Of a stretch of 34,423 bases of DNA, positions 26,374 to 34,423 are shown piece after piece. Numbering within the stretch: the stretch's first letter is position 1; every line of letters starts with the position of its first letter. The stretch lies in the NCBI RefSeq assembly GCF_014251555.1, contig NZ_CP059190.1, positions 108,919 through 143,341 of the forward strand. The letters are read 5' to 3'. This DNA is from Blattabacterium cuenoti. Lineage in GTDB: Bacteria; Bacteroidota; Bacteroidia; Flavobacteriales; Blattabacteriaceae. Under the pieces are notes generated by a model. That model had not been told where the DNA came from. It did no database searches and was given only the letters and a program-made list of their open reading frames with translations. Position numbers and translations under genes: made by a program.

Positions 26374-27846
26374 ATGCTTATGAACCAATTAACTAAACGA
26401 AGTAAGAATTATTCTAAATGGTATAATGAAATAGTCGTAAAGTCTGGTTTGGCAGAATTTTCCGGTGTACGTGGTTTTATGGTTATAAAACCATATGGAT
26501 ACTCTTTATGGGAAATCATGAAACAAAAACTAGATAAAATGCTCAAAAATACAGGACATCAAAATGTTTATTTTCCTTTACTAATTCCTAAATCCGCTTT
26601 TTCAAAAGAAAAAGAACACTCTGAGATATTTTCTGAAGGATGTGCTGTAGTTACACATTCTAGATTAAAAAAAAATAAAAATGAATTGATCATTGACCCT
26701 GAATCTAGATTACAAGAAGAATTAGTAATTAGACCTACCTCTGAAAGTATCATATGGAAAACCTATAAACGTTGGATTCAATCTTATAGAGATCTCCCTA
26801 TTTTATTAAATCAATGGGGAAATGCATTGAGGTGGGAAATGCGTACCCGTTTATTTCTTAGAACCACCGAATTTCTGTGGCAAGAAGGACATACTGCTCA
26901 TTCTACGGAAAAAGAAGCTATAAAAGAAGCTAAAAAAATATTAAACATTTATACAGATTTTTCTGAAAATTTTATGGCCATTCCTGTATTACAAGGAATC
27001 AAACCATACATGGATAAATTTTATGGATCAGAGAAAACATATTGTATAGAAGCCCTCATGCAAGATGGAAAAGCTTTACAAATTGGGACTTCACATTTTC
27101 TAGGACAAAATTTTTCAAAAGCTTTTGATGTTCAATTCACTAATTCTAATGGAAAAAAAGAATATGTATGGTCTACTTCTTGGGGTGTATCTACCAGATT
27201 AATAGGTGGATTGATTATGTCCCATTCGGATGATAAAGGTTTAATTATCCCTCCAAAAATAGCTCCTATACAAATTGTTATTATTCCTATATATAAAGAG
27301 AAAGAAAAATTTGGGATTATAAATGATATGGTTAAAAAAATTATAAATCTTTTAGAACAAGAAAGAATACGAGTGAAATATGACAATAGAATAACATTTA
27401 CTCCTGGATGGAAATTTCATGAATATGAAATGAAAGGTGTGCCTATCCGAATCAGTATAGGACCAAACGAAATTAAAAATGAAAAAGTGGAAATTTTCAG
27501 GAGAGATACACATGAAAAAATATATATATCCTGGATCAATTTAAATAAATTGATTCCTAAATTACTTAATGAGATACAAAAAAATATTTACCAAAAAGCC
27601 TTAGATAGAACAAATAAATTAATCATAAAATCAGATAATTACGAAGATTTTAAACAAAAAATCAATGATAATGGAGGTTTCATTTTTGCTCATTGGGATG
27701 GAACAAAAAATACAGGAAATAAAATTCAAGAAGAAACAGAAGCGACTATACGTTGTATTCCCTTATCTACTGAAAAAGAGAAAGGAAAATGTATTTATTC
27801 CGGAAATCCCTCTTTTCAAAGAGTTGTTTTTTCTAAATCTTATTGA
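26374..27846 (+). CDS. proS: Prolyl-tRNA synthetase, short (type 3) form
   Basis: The 490-residue enzyme charges tRNA-Pro. It is the eukaryote/archaea-like short form lacking the bacterial editing insertion. Class II motif 1 surrounds [17 protein letters not shown], with the catalytic blocks [15 protein letters not shown] and [25 protein letters not shown], then an anticodon-binding domain and a C-terminal block with GWDGT-like [15 protein letters not shown]. Start may be ATG 26374 or the in-frame ATG at 26380. The 3' end overlaps pyrD by 7 bp. This form is usual in Bacteroidetes. Confidence 0.96.
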   Translation: MLMNQLTKRSKNYSKWYNEIVVKSGLAEFSGVRGFMVIKPYGYSLWEIMKQKLDKMLKNTGHQNVYFPLLIPKSAFSKEKEHSEIFSEGCAVVTHSRLKKNKNELIIDPESRLQEELVIRPTSESIIWKTYKRWIQSYRDLPILLNQWGNALRWEMRTRLFLRTTEFLWQEGHTAHSTEKEAIKEAKKILNIYTDFSENFMAIPVLQGIKPYMDKFYGSEKTYCIEALMQDGKALQIGTSHFLGQNFSKAFDVQFTNSNGKKEYVWSTSWGVSTRLIGGLIMSHSDDKGLIIPPKIAPIQIVIIPIYKEKEKFGIINDMVKKIINLLEQERIRVKYDNRITFTPGWKFHEYEMKGVPIRISIGPNEIKNEKVEIFRRDTHEKIYISWINLNKLIPKLLNEIQKNIYQKALDRTNKLIIKSDNYEDFKQKINDNGGFIFAHWDGTKNTGNKIQEETEATIRCIPLSTEKEKGKCIYSGNPSFQRVVFSKSY

Positions 27847-28778
27847 AAATTTTTCAGTTTTCCTTTAAAACTGTTTATCGATGAGTAATTTTTTTTCCGT
27901 AAAAAAAGGGTGAACTCTTTTTTCAATCTATCAAATACTGTAACTCCTTCTTTCATCAATTGTGTTCCGATTTGAACAACTGAAGCTCCACATAGTATGT
28001 GTTCGAAAATATCTTTTCCAGAATAAATTCCTCCACATCCTATGATGGAAATATCTTTTCGAAGATAAGTGTAAAATTTACGAATATTAGCTAGAGCAAA
28101 TGGTTTGATAATTGATCCACCGATCCCGCCAAATCCATTTTTTGGTCGTATGACAGCTGTTTCATTATTTGTATCAACAAAAATTCCGTTGGGTAAGCTA
28201 TTAATACAAGTGACAAAAATAATAGGAAATTGATTCAAAATTAAAGACATATTTTTGATCGATCCATCCTTGAAATAAGGAGGGAGTTTAATTCCTAAAG
28301 GTTTTTCATTGAATTTAAATACATTTTCTAAAAAATCAGAAATTTTGTGTAAATCATCTCCTACTAATACTTCTTCTTGGAGATTTGGACAAGATAGATT
28401 CAACTCTATAGCCGTAATTTTTGAAGAAGAATTAGCTTTTTTAATGAGAAAAAAATTTTCTTCTATAGATAATCCGGATATAGAAAGAAAAACAGGTTTT
28501 TTTGTTTTTTTTTCTTCTAAAAAATTAAGATAAAAATCTATTCCAAGATTAGGTAATCCCATGGAATTAATGCTTCCCATATTCCATTCAAAATATCTGG
28601 GTTTTACATTTCCTTTTCTTGGTTGTATCGTACAACTTTTTGTTACAACAGCACCAGAAGAACTATCTAAAAGATCAGATAATTCTTGATCTGTAGTACA
28701 AAGAACTCCTGAAGCATTCATAATACATGATGAAAGTTTAATCTCATTTATATGAGAAGAAATATCTATTTTTTTCAT
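27840..28778 (-). CDS. pyrD: Dihydroorotate dehydrogenase, class 1A type
   Basis: PyrD oxidises dihydroorotate to orotate with FMN. ATG 28778 ([20 protein letters not shown]) is taken as the start, giving 312 residues, near the class 1A length. The frame is open to a TTG at 28823 but the extra 15 residues look unlike the family. Class 1A features are the catalytic Cys in [10 protein letters not shown], the early NASGVLCTT block, the [13 protein letters not shown] segment, and the FMN-phosphate site [20 protein letters not shown]. Class 1A is soluble and passes electrons to fumarate, unlike the membrane class 2. It is divergent from the pyrE-pyrF fusion across 58 bp, so both pyrimidine genes could share regulation. 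Confidence 0.93.
   Translation of the reverse strand: MKKIDISSHINEIKLSSCIMNASGVLCTTDQELSDLLDSSSGAVVTKSCTIQPRKGNVKPRYFEWNMGSINSMGLPNLGIDFYLNFLEEKKTKKPVFLSISGLSIEENFFLIKKANSSSKITAIELNLSCPNLQEEVLVGDDLHKISDFLENVFKFNEKPLGIKLPPYFKDGSIKNMSLILNQFPIIFVTCINSLPNGIFVDTNNETAVIRPKNGFGGIGGSIIKPFALANIRKFYTYLRKDISIIGCGGIYSGKDIFEHILCGASVVQIGTQLMKEGVTVFDRLKKEFTLFLRKKNYSSINSFKGKLKNFQ
27855..27873. terminator. Hairpin at proS/pyrD convergent ends
   Basis: CAGTTTT (27855-27861) and AAAACTG (27867-27873) form a perfect 7-bp stem around CCTTT, 9 bp after the proS stop and inside the last codons of pyrD. TTT follows on the plus strand and a short A/T run on the minus strand. It may be a weak bidirectional terminator. 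Confidence 0.35.
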
Positions 28779-28836
28779 ATCAATTATAATAATATCCAAG
28801 TATAAAATTTTTAACTTTACCAAAACAGTTTTTTTT

Positions 28837-30189
28837 ATGAAAGAAAAAGAACAGTTCTTTTTAAAAATTTACAATTTAGGAATCATTAAATTTGGAAATT
28901 TCACTTTGAAAAGTGGAATGAATTCTCCCATATATATAGATTTTCGTCCAATAGCTTCTAGACCAGATTTATTAATCAAATTATCGGATTTGCTTCTTCA
29001 TGAAGTTTCATCTACTAATTTTGAACTAATTTGTGGAGTTCCTTATGCAGCTTTGCCTATAGCTACAACTTTGTCTTTGAGGTCGAATATTCCGTTAATT
29101 ATTAAAAGAAAAGAAAATAAAGGTTATGGAACCAAGCGAGTGATTGAAGGAATTTACAAAAAAGGACAAAATTGTCTTATCATAGAAGATGTCATCACAA
29201 GTGGAGATAGTTTATTAAAAACTGTAATAGATCTTGAAAAAGAAGGATTAATTATAAAAGATATTATGTCCATTCTTGATAGAGAACAAGGAGGTACGGA
29301 AAATATAAAAAAAAGAGGATATAATATACGAACTTTATTTCGTATAGGAGAAGTTTTAAAAATGTTAGAAAAGAAACATTTTTTAAAAAAAAAAAAAATA
29401 CATATGATTCAATTTTTTTTTAGCAAAAAAAATATAAAAAATCTTCAACGTATTTCTTATGAAGAAAAAAAAGAGAAAATTTCTCATCCTATAGGAAAAA
29501 AACTTATTGATATTACATTGAAAAAAAAAACCAATCTGATTGTTTCTGCGGATTTAGTTCATTCTAAAAATATATTGAAATTAGTTGATTTAATTGGAGA
29601 TAGAATTTGTGGATTAAAACTTCATGTAGACATTATTAATGATTTTTCATTTTCATTTATAAATTCTCTTAAAAATATTTCTATAGAAAAAAAATTCTTA
29701 TTACTTGAAGATAGAAAATTGTGTGATATAGGTCCTACTAATTATCTTCAACTACATTATGGAATATATAAAATCTCATCTTGGGCGGATATTATCACTG
29801 CGCACGTACTTGCGGGCAGTGGGAGTATACAAAACTTGAATATACCTTCTAGTATGGGTTTAATTACGATATCTGAAATGTCTTCTTGTGGAAGATTGTC
29901 CGATGACAATTATATAAGAAGAGCATTGAATATTTCTTTGAAAAATCCGAAAGTCATTGGAACTGTGGCACAAAGAAAAGTAGACGATAGATTATTACTA
30001 TTTACACCTGGTGTTCATTTTTCTCATGAAAAAAACTTATCCTCCTATATTCATCCCACTCAAGCTTTTGAAAAGAATGGAAGTGATTTTATCATTGTAG
30101 GAAGAGCTATTTACCAATCTAACAATCCAAAAATAGCAGCAGAAGAATATAGTAACGCAGGATGGAAAGCGTATGAAAATGGGCTTTGA
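28837..30189 (+). CDS. pyrEF: UMP synthase-like fusion: orotate phosphoribosyltransferase + OMP decarboxylase
   Basis: One 450-residue frame encodes both last steps of UMP synthesis. Residues 1-185 are PyrE: FTLKSGMNSPIYIDFRP, KRKENKGYGTKRVIEG and the PRPP motif CLIIEDVITSGDSLLKT. A Lys-rich linker follows and crosses an A14 run at 29385-29398. Residues 200-450 are PyrF: IVSADLVHSK, GLKLHVDIINDFSF, EDRKLCDIGPT with the Asp/Lys tetrad, ITAHVLAGSGS, ITISEMSSCGRLS and GSDFIIVGRAIY. Domain order and PyrF motifs resemble eukaryotic UMPS more than stand-alone bacterial PyrF. It ends 5 bp before a short palindrome. Both active sites look intact. Confidence 0.96.
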   Translation: MKEKEQFFLKIYNLGIIKFGNFTLKSGMNSPIYIDFRPIASRPDLLIKLSDLLLHEVSSTNFELICGVPYAALPIATTLSLRSNIPLIIKRKENKGYGTKRVIEGIYKKGQNCLIIEDVITSGDSLLKTVIDLEKEGLIIKDIMSILDREQGGTENIKKRGYNIRTLFRIGEVLKMLEKKHFLKKKKIHMIQFFFSKKNIKNLQRISYEEKKEKISHPIGKKLIDITLKKKTNLIVSADLVHSKNILKLVDLIGDRICGLKLHVDIINDFSFSFINSLKNISIEKKFLLLEDRKLCDIGPTNYLQLHYGIYKISSWADIITAHVLAGSGSIQNLNIPSSMGLITISEMSSCGRLSDDNYIRRALNISLKNPKVIGTVAQRKVDDRLLLFTPGVHFSHEKNLSSYIHPTQAFEKNGSDFIIVGRAIYQSNNPKIAAEEYSNAGWKAYENGL

Positions 30190-30193
30190 ATGA

Positions 30194-30210
30194 AATTGAA
30201 CAGTTCAATT
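30194..30210. repeat. 17-bp palindrome after pyrEF
   Basis: AATTGAAC and GTTCAATT flank a single A, forming a perfect 8-bp-arm palindrome 5 bp after the pyrEF stop. It is too tight for a good terminator hairpin and no clean T-tract follows directly. The rest of the gap to marC (30211-30399) is AT-rich with no gene I can support. Confidence 0.45.
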
Positions 30211-30399
30211 AAATCCACATTGTGTGAGTTTTTTTAAAAAAAATTAATGATACTGATTATATTTTTATTTAATTTGGTATGTATTATGCAATTTTTTCTA
30301 TTAAATAAATAAGAAAACTCGTTGCAAATGTGTCATTTATTTTTATCAAAAAACTATAATTCGTAACAAAGTAAAAATTCTTTAGAATAAATTTTGAAT

Positions 30400-30975
30400 A
30401 TGGAATGGATAAATTCATTAATCAGTTGTTTTATGATCCTTTTTAGCATTATCGACATATTAGGAAATGCTCCCATTATTATGGGATTCAAATCAAAAGG
30501 AAATATTATAGATACTAAAAAAGTTATAATCACTTCTCTTGTTATATTCTTATCTTTCCTCTTTTTAGGACAACCTATGCTCAAAATTATTGGAGTGGAT
30601 GTTCACTCTTTCTCTGTAGCAGGATCTATAGTATTGTTTCTAATCGGTTTAGAAATGATATTAGGGGTGGACCTTCATAAGGTAACAGAAAACGCTCAAA
30701 CTTCTATTGTTCCAATAGCTTTTCCTCTTATAGCTGGACCAGGATCTTTAACTACCTTGATTTCATTAAGAACAACTTATGATGTAAATATTATCCTTTT
30801 ATCTCTGATTCTTAATATGATTGTTGTCTATTTCGTGATAGACAGATGTGATTTTATAGCTGAAAAAATAGGAAACAATGGGTTAGACATCCTAAAAAAA
30901 ATATTTGGAATTGTTTTATTAGCTTTTGCCGTTAAAATTTTTGGAGCAAATGCAGGTCAATTATTTCAACCATAA
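30400..30975 (+). CDS. MarC-family integral membrane protein
   Basis: ATG 30400 gives 191 residues (MEWINSLISCFMILFSIIDI). A TTG two codons earlier is possible. Six hydrophobic helices and the conserved family blocks SIIDILGNAPI, SFSVAGSIVLFLIGLEMILG and PIAFPLIAGPGSLTTLI identify the MarC/UPF0056 family. The role of MarC proteins is unclear. The historical link to multiple antibiotic resistance was not upheld. A small-molecule transport role is suggested by fold. Its last 10 bp overlap the 3' end of the rnpA region on the other strand. Confidence 0.9.
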   Translation: MEWINSLISCFMILFSIIDILGNAPIIMGFKSKGNIIDTKKVIITSLVIFLSFLFLGQPMLKIIGVDVHSFSVAGSIVLFLIGLEMILGVDLHKVTENAQTSIVPIAFPLIAGPGSLTTLISLRTTYDVNIILLSLILNMIVVYFVIDRCDFIAEKIGNNGLDILKKIFGIVLLAFAVKIFGANAGQLFQP

Positions 30976-31323
30976 TCTCTTTTTATTTTATTAAAGATTT
31001 TTTTAATAGATTGATTTATATCCTCAAATTCAGGATAATATAAACTTTTGTAAATGAAAATTATATAAAAAATTTTGCTTCTTATATGTTTTTCCAAAAT
31101 AAATTTATTCAATGAAAAACAAGCTCTCAATAAACGTTTTATTCTATTTCTATGAACCGATTTTTTAAAGTTTTTTTTTTACTAAAGTTCCAATTAAATT
31201 GATTAATGAATTTTTTTCATAATTTATTTTTTCTAATAGAAAAATAGAAGAAACAGGATCTACCAACAAATATTTTCCATTTTTTATGACTTTATCAAAA
31301 ATTTTTTTACCTTTTGTTTTCAT
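30966..31323 (-). pseudogene. rnpA: rnpA, RNase P protein, frameshifted in A10 tract (possibly rescued)
   Basis: ATG 31323 opens MKTKGKKIFDKVIKNGKYLL... and reads 51 codons to GTLVKKKL, then hits TAA just after ten consecutive A (T10 at 31171-31180 on the plus strand). Dropping one A restores one frame to TGA at 30966-30968, giving 118 residues: the family core NFKKSVHRNRIKRLLRACFS with the RNR motif, then a full C-terminal helix ending IKKIFNKIKRDYG. The total of 358 nt is 3x119+1. The downstream frame has no stop and keeps conserved residues, so decay is recent or the product is made by slippage. It starts 4 bp after the fbp stop on the same strand. Confidence 0.9.
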
Positions 31324-31327
31324 GTAA

Positions 31328-32323
31328 TTATTCATTCATAAATTCTTCTAATTTAGATACCATTCCTATGGGGCCACATACAAATGGAGTTCTTTGATGT
31401 AATTTTGTAGGTTCTATATCTAGAATACGTTTTCTTCCATCAGAAGCCTTTCCTCCAGCTTGTTCTGCTAGAAAAGCGATTGGGTTGCATTCATAAAGCA
31501 ATCTTAATTTACCTTCTGGAGAAGAAGCTGTTTTAGGATAGATATATATTCCTCCTTGGATCATGTTTCTGTGAAAATCTCCTACCAAAGATCCAATATA
31601 TCTTGCCGTATAAGGACGATTTTCTTTTTTTTCTTGGCAATATTTTATAAATCTCCTAATACCATTAGAAAATTTTGCATAATTTCCTTCATTAATAGAA
31701 TAAATTCTTTCTTTTTTAGGAAAAATAAGATTAAGATGAGATAAATAAAAAGTTCCAACTGAAGGATCTAAAGTGAATCCATGCACTCCATTTCCAGTAC
31801 TATATACTAGGATAGTAGAGGATCCATAAATAATATATCCTGCAAGGATTTGTTGATTTCCTTTTTGCAAAAAATCTTCTATTGTTACATTCATTTGAAT
31901 AGAAGATTTTCTCATATATACGGAAAATATAGTTCCGATAGATACATTTACGTCTATATTGGAAGATCCGTCAAGTGGATCTATTAAAACAATATATTGA
32001 TTTTGTAAAAGATTTTCTTTTTTACTATTTATCACTATAAAATCTTTACTTTCTTCGGAAGCTATTCCACAAACTACATTTCTGCTTTTAAAAGATTCAA
32101 TAAAAGCTCTGTGAGCAAAATCATCCAATTTTTGTTGATTTTCTCCTTGAATATTAGTTACTCCAGAACTCCCTATGATTTCTTCAGTTAAACCTGCTTT
32201 ATTGACTTCTTTATGAATAGCCTTAGAAGCTAATTTAATAGAACTAAACAATCGCAACAAGGCCTCAGTTGAATATGAGAAACGATCTCTATTTTCTATA
32301 ATAAACTCCCCTAATGTATACAT
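31328..32323 (-). CDS. fbp: Fructose-1,6-bisphosphatase, class I
   Basis: Fbp makes fructose-6-phosphate, the committed step of gluconeogenesis. The 331-residue protein has the metal and phosphate sites IASEES, the signature [20 protein letters not shown] and the C-terminal [21 protein letters not shown] block with the catalytic-site lysine. Length is typical. Keeping Fbp suggests that sugars are built from amino-acid-derived carbon, in line with gltA and fumC here. It lies upstream of rnpA (4 bp). An 8-bp hairpin sits 19 bp before its start. The product looks intact. Confidence 0.97.
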   Translation of the reverse strand: MYTLGEFIIENRDRFSYSTEALLRLFSSIKLASKAIHKEVNKAGLTEEIIGSSGVTNIQGENQQKLDDFAHRAFIESFKSRNVVCGIASEESKDFIVINSKKENLLQNQYIVLIDPLDGSSNIDVNVSIGTIFSVYMRKSSIQMNVTIEDFLQKGNQQILAGYIIYGSSTILVYSTGNGVHGFTLDPSVGTFYLSHLNLIFPKKERIYSINEGNYAKFSNGIRRFIKYCQEKKENRPYTARYIGSLVGDFHRNMIQGGIYIYPKTASSPEGKLRLLYECNPIAFLAEQAGGKASDGRKRILDIEPTKLHQRTPFVCGPIGMVSKLEEFMNE

Positions 32324-32341
32324 GTATAAGGAAATACAATA

Positions 32342-32360
32342 CTTTCTACAAAGTAGAAAG
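32342..32360. repeat. Hairpin upstream of fbp
   Basis: CTTTCTAC and GTAGAAAG form a perfect 8-bp stem with loop AAA, 19 bp before the fbp ATG in the fbp/plsC divergent gap. It could be a leader hairpin or operator for fbp. A weaker dyad GAGAT/ATCTC follows near 32380. The rest of the 131-bp gap is plain AT-rich sequence. Confidence 0.5.
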
Positions 32361-32454
32361 ATCAGTTTTCATTTGTCTAGAGATTTAGAATATCTCAATA
32401 AACTTCATAAAGTTATTAAAAATTTTTTATATTTTTATTAAATTTTATTGTTTA

Positions 32455-33210
32455 ATGAGAATTCTGCAAATATCATTTATATTATTATGGCGTGTTTGGT
32501 TTTTTATTATCAACATATTTTTAATTCCATTATGGGCAGGAGCTTCTATTCCATTTCTTTTTAAAGATAAATATTATCCCATTGCATATTGGTTTCATCA
32601 AATGTGGGCTAGAAGCAATCTATTTCTCATGGGTTTTTGGTATGTATTAGAAAAAGATGAAGAAAAATTAGACAAAAATAAACAATACGTGATTATCAGT
32701 AATCACACCTCTATCATGGATATTATGTTAATTTATTCTTTAATGAGAAATCATCCTCTAGTTTTTGTAGGAAAAGCCGAATTAGCTAAACTTCCATTTT
32801 TTGGTTTTGTTTACAAACAAAGCAATATTCTTATAGATAGAAAAAATATGTCTAGTTGTATACAAGTATTTAAAAAAATGCAGGATAAAGTAGATTCTGG
32901 AAAAAGTGTTTGCCTTTTCCCAGAAGGCGGGGTTCCTAAGCCGTCTGTTTTTTTGGATCATTTCAAGAGTGGTGCTTTTTTTATAGCTATAATCAATAAG
33001 ATTCCCATTATTCCCTTTACCATAGCTGATATAAAAACAAAATTTCCTAGTTTTTCTGTTATGAAAGGAGGACCAGGAAAAATAAGAATCAAACAACATC
33101 ATTCTATATCAACAAAAAATTTATCCTTAAAAAATAAAAATGATTTGAAAAAAAAATGTTTCAATTTAATAAAATATCAATTAGAAAAATTTGATCGTGA
33201 AAAAGCGTAA
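32455..33210 (+). CDS. plsC: 1-acyl-sn-glycerol-3-phosphate acyltransferase
   Basis: PlsC adds the second acyl chain to make phosphatidic acid. The 251-residue protein has an N-terminal membrane helix (about 7-30) and the acyltransferase motifs in order: NHTSIMD (catalytic HxxxxD), GKAELAKLPFFGFVYKQ, FPEGGVPKP and IPIIPFTI. With fabD, accBC and pssA, it shows that the cell makes its own phospholipids. The ATG start gives a normal N-terminus. rnhA follows after 21 bp, probably in one transcript. Confidence 0.94.
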   Translation: MRILQISFILLWRVWFFIINIFLIPLWAGASIPFLFKDKYYPIAYWFHQMWARSNLFLMGFWYVLEKDEEKLDKNKQYVIISNHTSIMDIMLIYSLMRNHPLVFVGKAELAKLPFFGFVYKQSNILIDRKNMSSCIQVFKKMQDKVDSGKSVCLFPEGGVPKPSVFLDHFKSGAFFIAIINKIPIIPFTIADIKTKFPSFSVMKGGPGKIRIKQHHSISTKNLSLKNKNDLKKKCFNLIKYQLEKFDREKA

Positions 33211-33231
33211 AAATTTTAATGTGAATTGTTC

Positions 33232-33711
33232 GTGAATAAAAAAATTCATATTTATACTGACGGTTCTTCAAAAGGAAATCCTGGACCAGGAGGATATGGA
33301 GTTTTTATAGAAACAATTGGAAATTCTTATAATAGAAAAATAATTTCCGAAGGATTCCGTTATACAACGAATAATAGAATGGAATTATTAGCAGTTATTG
33401 TAGGATTAGAAGAAATAAAAAAAAAAAAACAAAATATTGTCGTTTTTACCGATTCTAAATATGTAGTGAATCCGATTCAAAACAATTGGATTTATAAATG
33501 GAAAAAGAATAATTTTTTTAATAAAAAAAATGTAGATCTATGGAAAAAATTTTTAGATCTATTTTATGAACAATTTATTGTTTTTCAGTGGATAAAATCT
33601 CACAATAATCATTATATTAATGATTATTGTGATAAATTGTCAGTCGAAGCTTCTAAAAGAAAAATTCTAAAAATAGATTATGTGTATGAAAAGCAGAATC
33701 CGTTTTTATAA
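33232..33711 (+). CDS. rnhA: Ribonuclease HI
   Basis: RNase HI cuts RNA in RNA-DNA hybrids. The frame begins at a non-ATG codon: GTG 33232 gives NKKIHIYTDGSSKGNPGPGG after Met, close to relatives, and TTG 33226 is the alternative. The active site is complete: Asp in IYTDGS, Glu in NNRMELLAV, Asp in VFTDSKYV and the His/Asp pair in KSHNNHYINDYCDKLS. The last block is encoded by a perfect 33-base palindrome (33600-33632). An A13 run (33417-33429) encodes KKKK without loss of frame. The 3' end overlaps the SpoU methyltransferase by 6 bp. Confidence 0.94.
   Translation: MNKKIHIYTDGSSKGNPGPGGYGVFIETIGNSYNRKIISEGFRYTTNNRMELLAVIVGLEEIKKKKQNIVVFTDSKYVVNPIQNNWIYKWKKNNFFNKKNVDLWKKFLDLFYEQFIVFQWIKSHNNHYINDYCDKLSVEASKRKILKIDYVYEKQNPFL
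33600..33632. repeat. Perfect 15-bp-arm palindrome inside rnhA
   Basis: Arms 33600-33614 (TCACAATAATCATTA) and 33618-33632 (TAATGATTATTGTGA) are exact reverse complements around TAT. The hairpin covers codons of the RNase HI active-site His and Asp. Confidence 0.95.
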
Positions 33712-34423
33712 TAAATGAACAGCGTAATTTCTTTGCCTAATCATCTCATATATTATTATAGACATAGCATGACTAACATTTAATGAATCCACATTTCCAA
33801 ACATAGGAATAGTTATAATTTCATTTGCTTTTTCTAACCAAATATTAGATATTCCTTTATTTTCAGAACCGAAAACAATGGCTAAATTTGAATAAGTCAG
33901 TTTTGTTTTATATAAATTTTTAGCTTTTTTCTGATTATAAAATCCTGTTACTATAATTTTTACTTTATTTTCTTGTAACCAAGAAATGGTAGATTCTATT
34001 TTTTCTATAAAAATTATCCTTGTAAAAACACTTCCTAAACTGCATCTAATAACATTAGAATTATAAATATAAGTTTTCATATTACATAATATAATAATAT
34101 GAATACCTGCAGCATCAGCTGTTCTTAATATGGCTCCTATATTACCAGGTTTTTCGATTCCATCTAATATAAGGATTAAAGAATTATCAGTTATTTTTTC
34201 GTTTTTTAGTTTTTTATTATCTATAGATTCTTCTCTAAATAAAGCAATAATTCCACCTGAATTCTTTCTATATGCTAATTTTTTAAAGATTTTCATACTG
34301 ATCAAAAAAGTAATAGAATGGTATGATTGAATCATCCCATATTCGTGGAATATTTTTTCGCATACAAATATTTTTTTTGGAAAAAAATTGCCTTTTATAG
34401 CCATTTCAAATTCTTTTATTCCT
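33706..34423 (-). CDS. SpoU/TrmH-family RNA 2'-O-methyltransferase, 5' end outside window
   Basis: The frame has an ATG at 34404 but stays open through 34423. The upstream residues (GNKEFE before MAIKGNFFPKKIFVCEK) fit the substrate-binding domain of the family, so this ATG is probably internal and the true start is outside. SPOUT motifs are present: LDGIEKPGNIGAILRTADA (motif 1), AIVFGSENKGIS (motif 2) and SLNVSHAMSIIIYE (motif 3). The enzyme methylates ribose in rRNA or tRNA. Which RNA (RlmB, TrmH or other) cannot be told. The 3' end overlaps rnhA by 6 bp. Confidence 0.9.
   Translation of the reverse strand, partial: GIKEFEMAIKGNFFPKKIFVCEKIFHEYGMIQSYHSITFLISMKIFKKLAYRKNSGGIIALFREESIDNKKLKNEKITDNSLILILDGIEKPGNIGAILRTADAAGIHIIILCNMKTYIYNSNVIRCSLGSVFTRIIFIEKIESTISWLQENKVKIIVTGFYNQKKAKNLYKTKLTYSNLAIVFGSENKGISNIWLEKANEIITIPMFGNVDSLNVSHAMSIIIYEMIRQRNYAVHLL

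Noticed and set aside
28779-28823. TTG-initiated extension of pyrD
   Set aside because: The 15 extra residues do not match class 1A enzymes and would cut into the divergent promoter gap. ATG 28778 fits.
30247-30312. 21-codon hydrophobic ORF in the gap between pyrEF and marC
   Set aside because: Short, very low complexity, no coupling to a neighbour and no recognisable pattern. ORFs like this are expected by chance in AT-rich DNA.
34130-34404. Plus-strand frame and the ATG at 34404 as a true start for the SpoU gene
   Set aside because: The plus frame is a shadow. The ATG lies inside the family N-terminal domain and the frame continues to the window end.

Overview
The window looks like a stretch of the small chromosome of an obligate, insect-associated Bacteroidetes (Flavobacteriales) endosymbiont. 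Blattabacterium, the cockroach symbiont, is the best match. The evidence is strong A+T richness, very long A/T homopolymers, tight gene packing with tail-to-tail overlaps, no mobile elements, prophage or CRISPR, almost no dedicated regulators, and several Bacteroidetes-specific families (GldE, DUF4295, DUF4293, GYDIA-type GHMP kinase, the tiny basic ORF before RNase G). The genus call is an inference from gene content and gene style. No 16S rRNA is present to confirm it.

Layout. 1-5.4 kb: a cut-off TPR membrane protein, gldE and mutY on the minus strand, facing hup, a 29-aa basic ORF, rng and tRNA-Leu(UAG). 5.4-10.7 kb: gltA, a GHMP kinase and fabD (minus), tatD (plus), fumC (minus). 10.7-15.0 kb: a 53-aa membrane protein with ftsB/divIC (plus), mnmG and ybeY (minus), pssA and a DEDDh exonuclease (plus). 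15.0-18.5 kb: htpG, then the ftsY, DUF4295, rpmG, rpmB cluster (minus). 18.5-20.9 kb: yebC, RNase P RNA and tRNA-Ser(GGA) (plus), rmuC and initiator tRNA (minus). 21-26.3 kb: rho (minus), a DUF4293 protein and prfA (plus), then rpmF-accB-accC (minus). 26.3-30.2 kb: proS (plus), pyrD (minus), and a pyrE-pyrF fusion (plus). 30.2-34.4 kb: marC-family gene (plus), a frameshifted rnpA and fbp (minus), plsC and rnhA (plus), and a SpoU/TrmH methyltransferase cut off by the window end (minus).

Together the genes cover translation and ribosome parts, RNA processing, membrane lipid and fatty-acid synthesis (fabD, accB, accC, plsC, pssA), the last three steps of UMP synthesis (pyrD, pyrEF), the TCA cycle and gluconeogenesis (gltA, fumC, fbp), and DNA maintenance (mutY, rmuC, rnhA, hup). 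This is housekeeping kept under genome reduction.

The most notable signals are: (1) rnpA, the RNase P protein gene, is split by one extra A in an A10 tract but is otherwise intact, while its RNA partner rnpB lies in the same window; (2) a perfect 24-bp inverted repeat covers the ends of the convergent prfA and accC genes and includes coding sequence of both; (3) a perfect 15-bp-arm palindrome lies over the active-site codons of rnhA; (4) a UMP synthase-like pyrE-pyrF fusion has eukaryote-type motifs. No gene-free stretch exceeds 300 bases. The longer gaps are 22541-22683, 26253-26373, 30190-30399 and 32324-32454, and they hold only AT-rich divergent or upstream spacer, with the small dyads noted below. 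I did not find promoters matching the Bacteroidetes -33/-7 consensus well enough to call.
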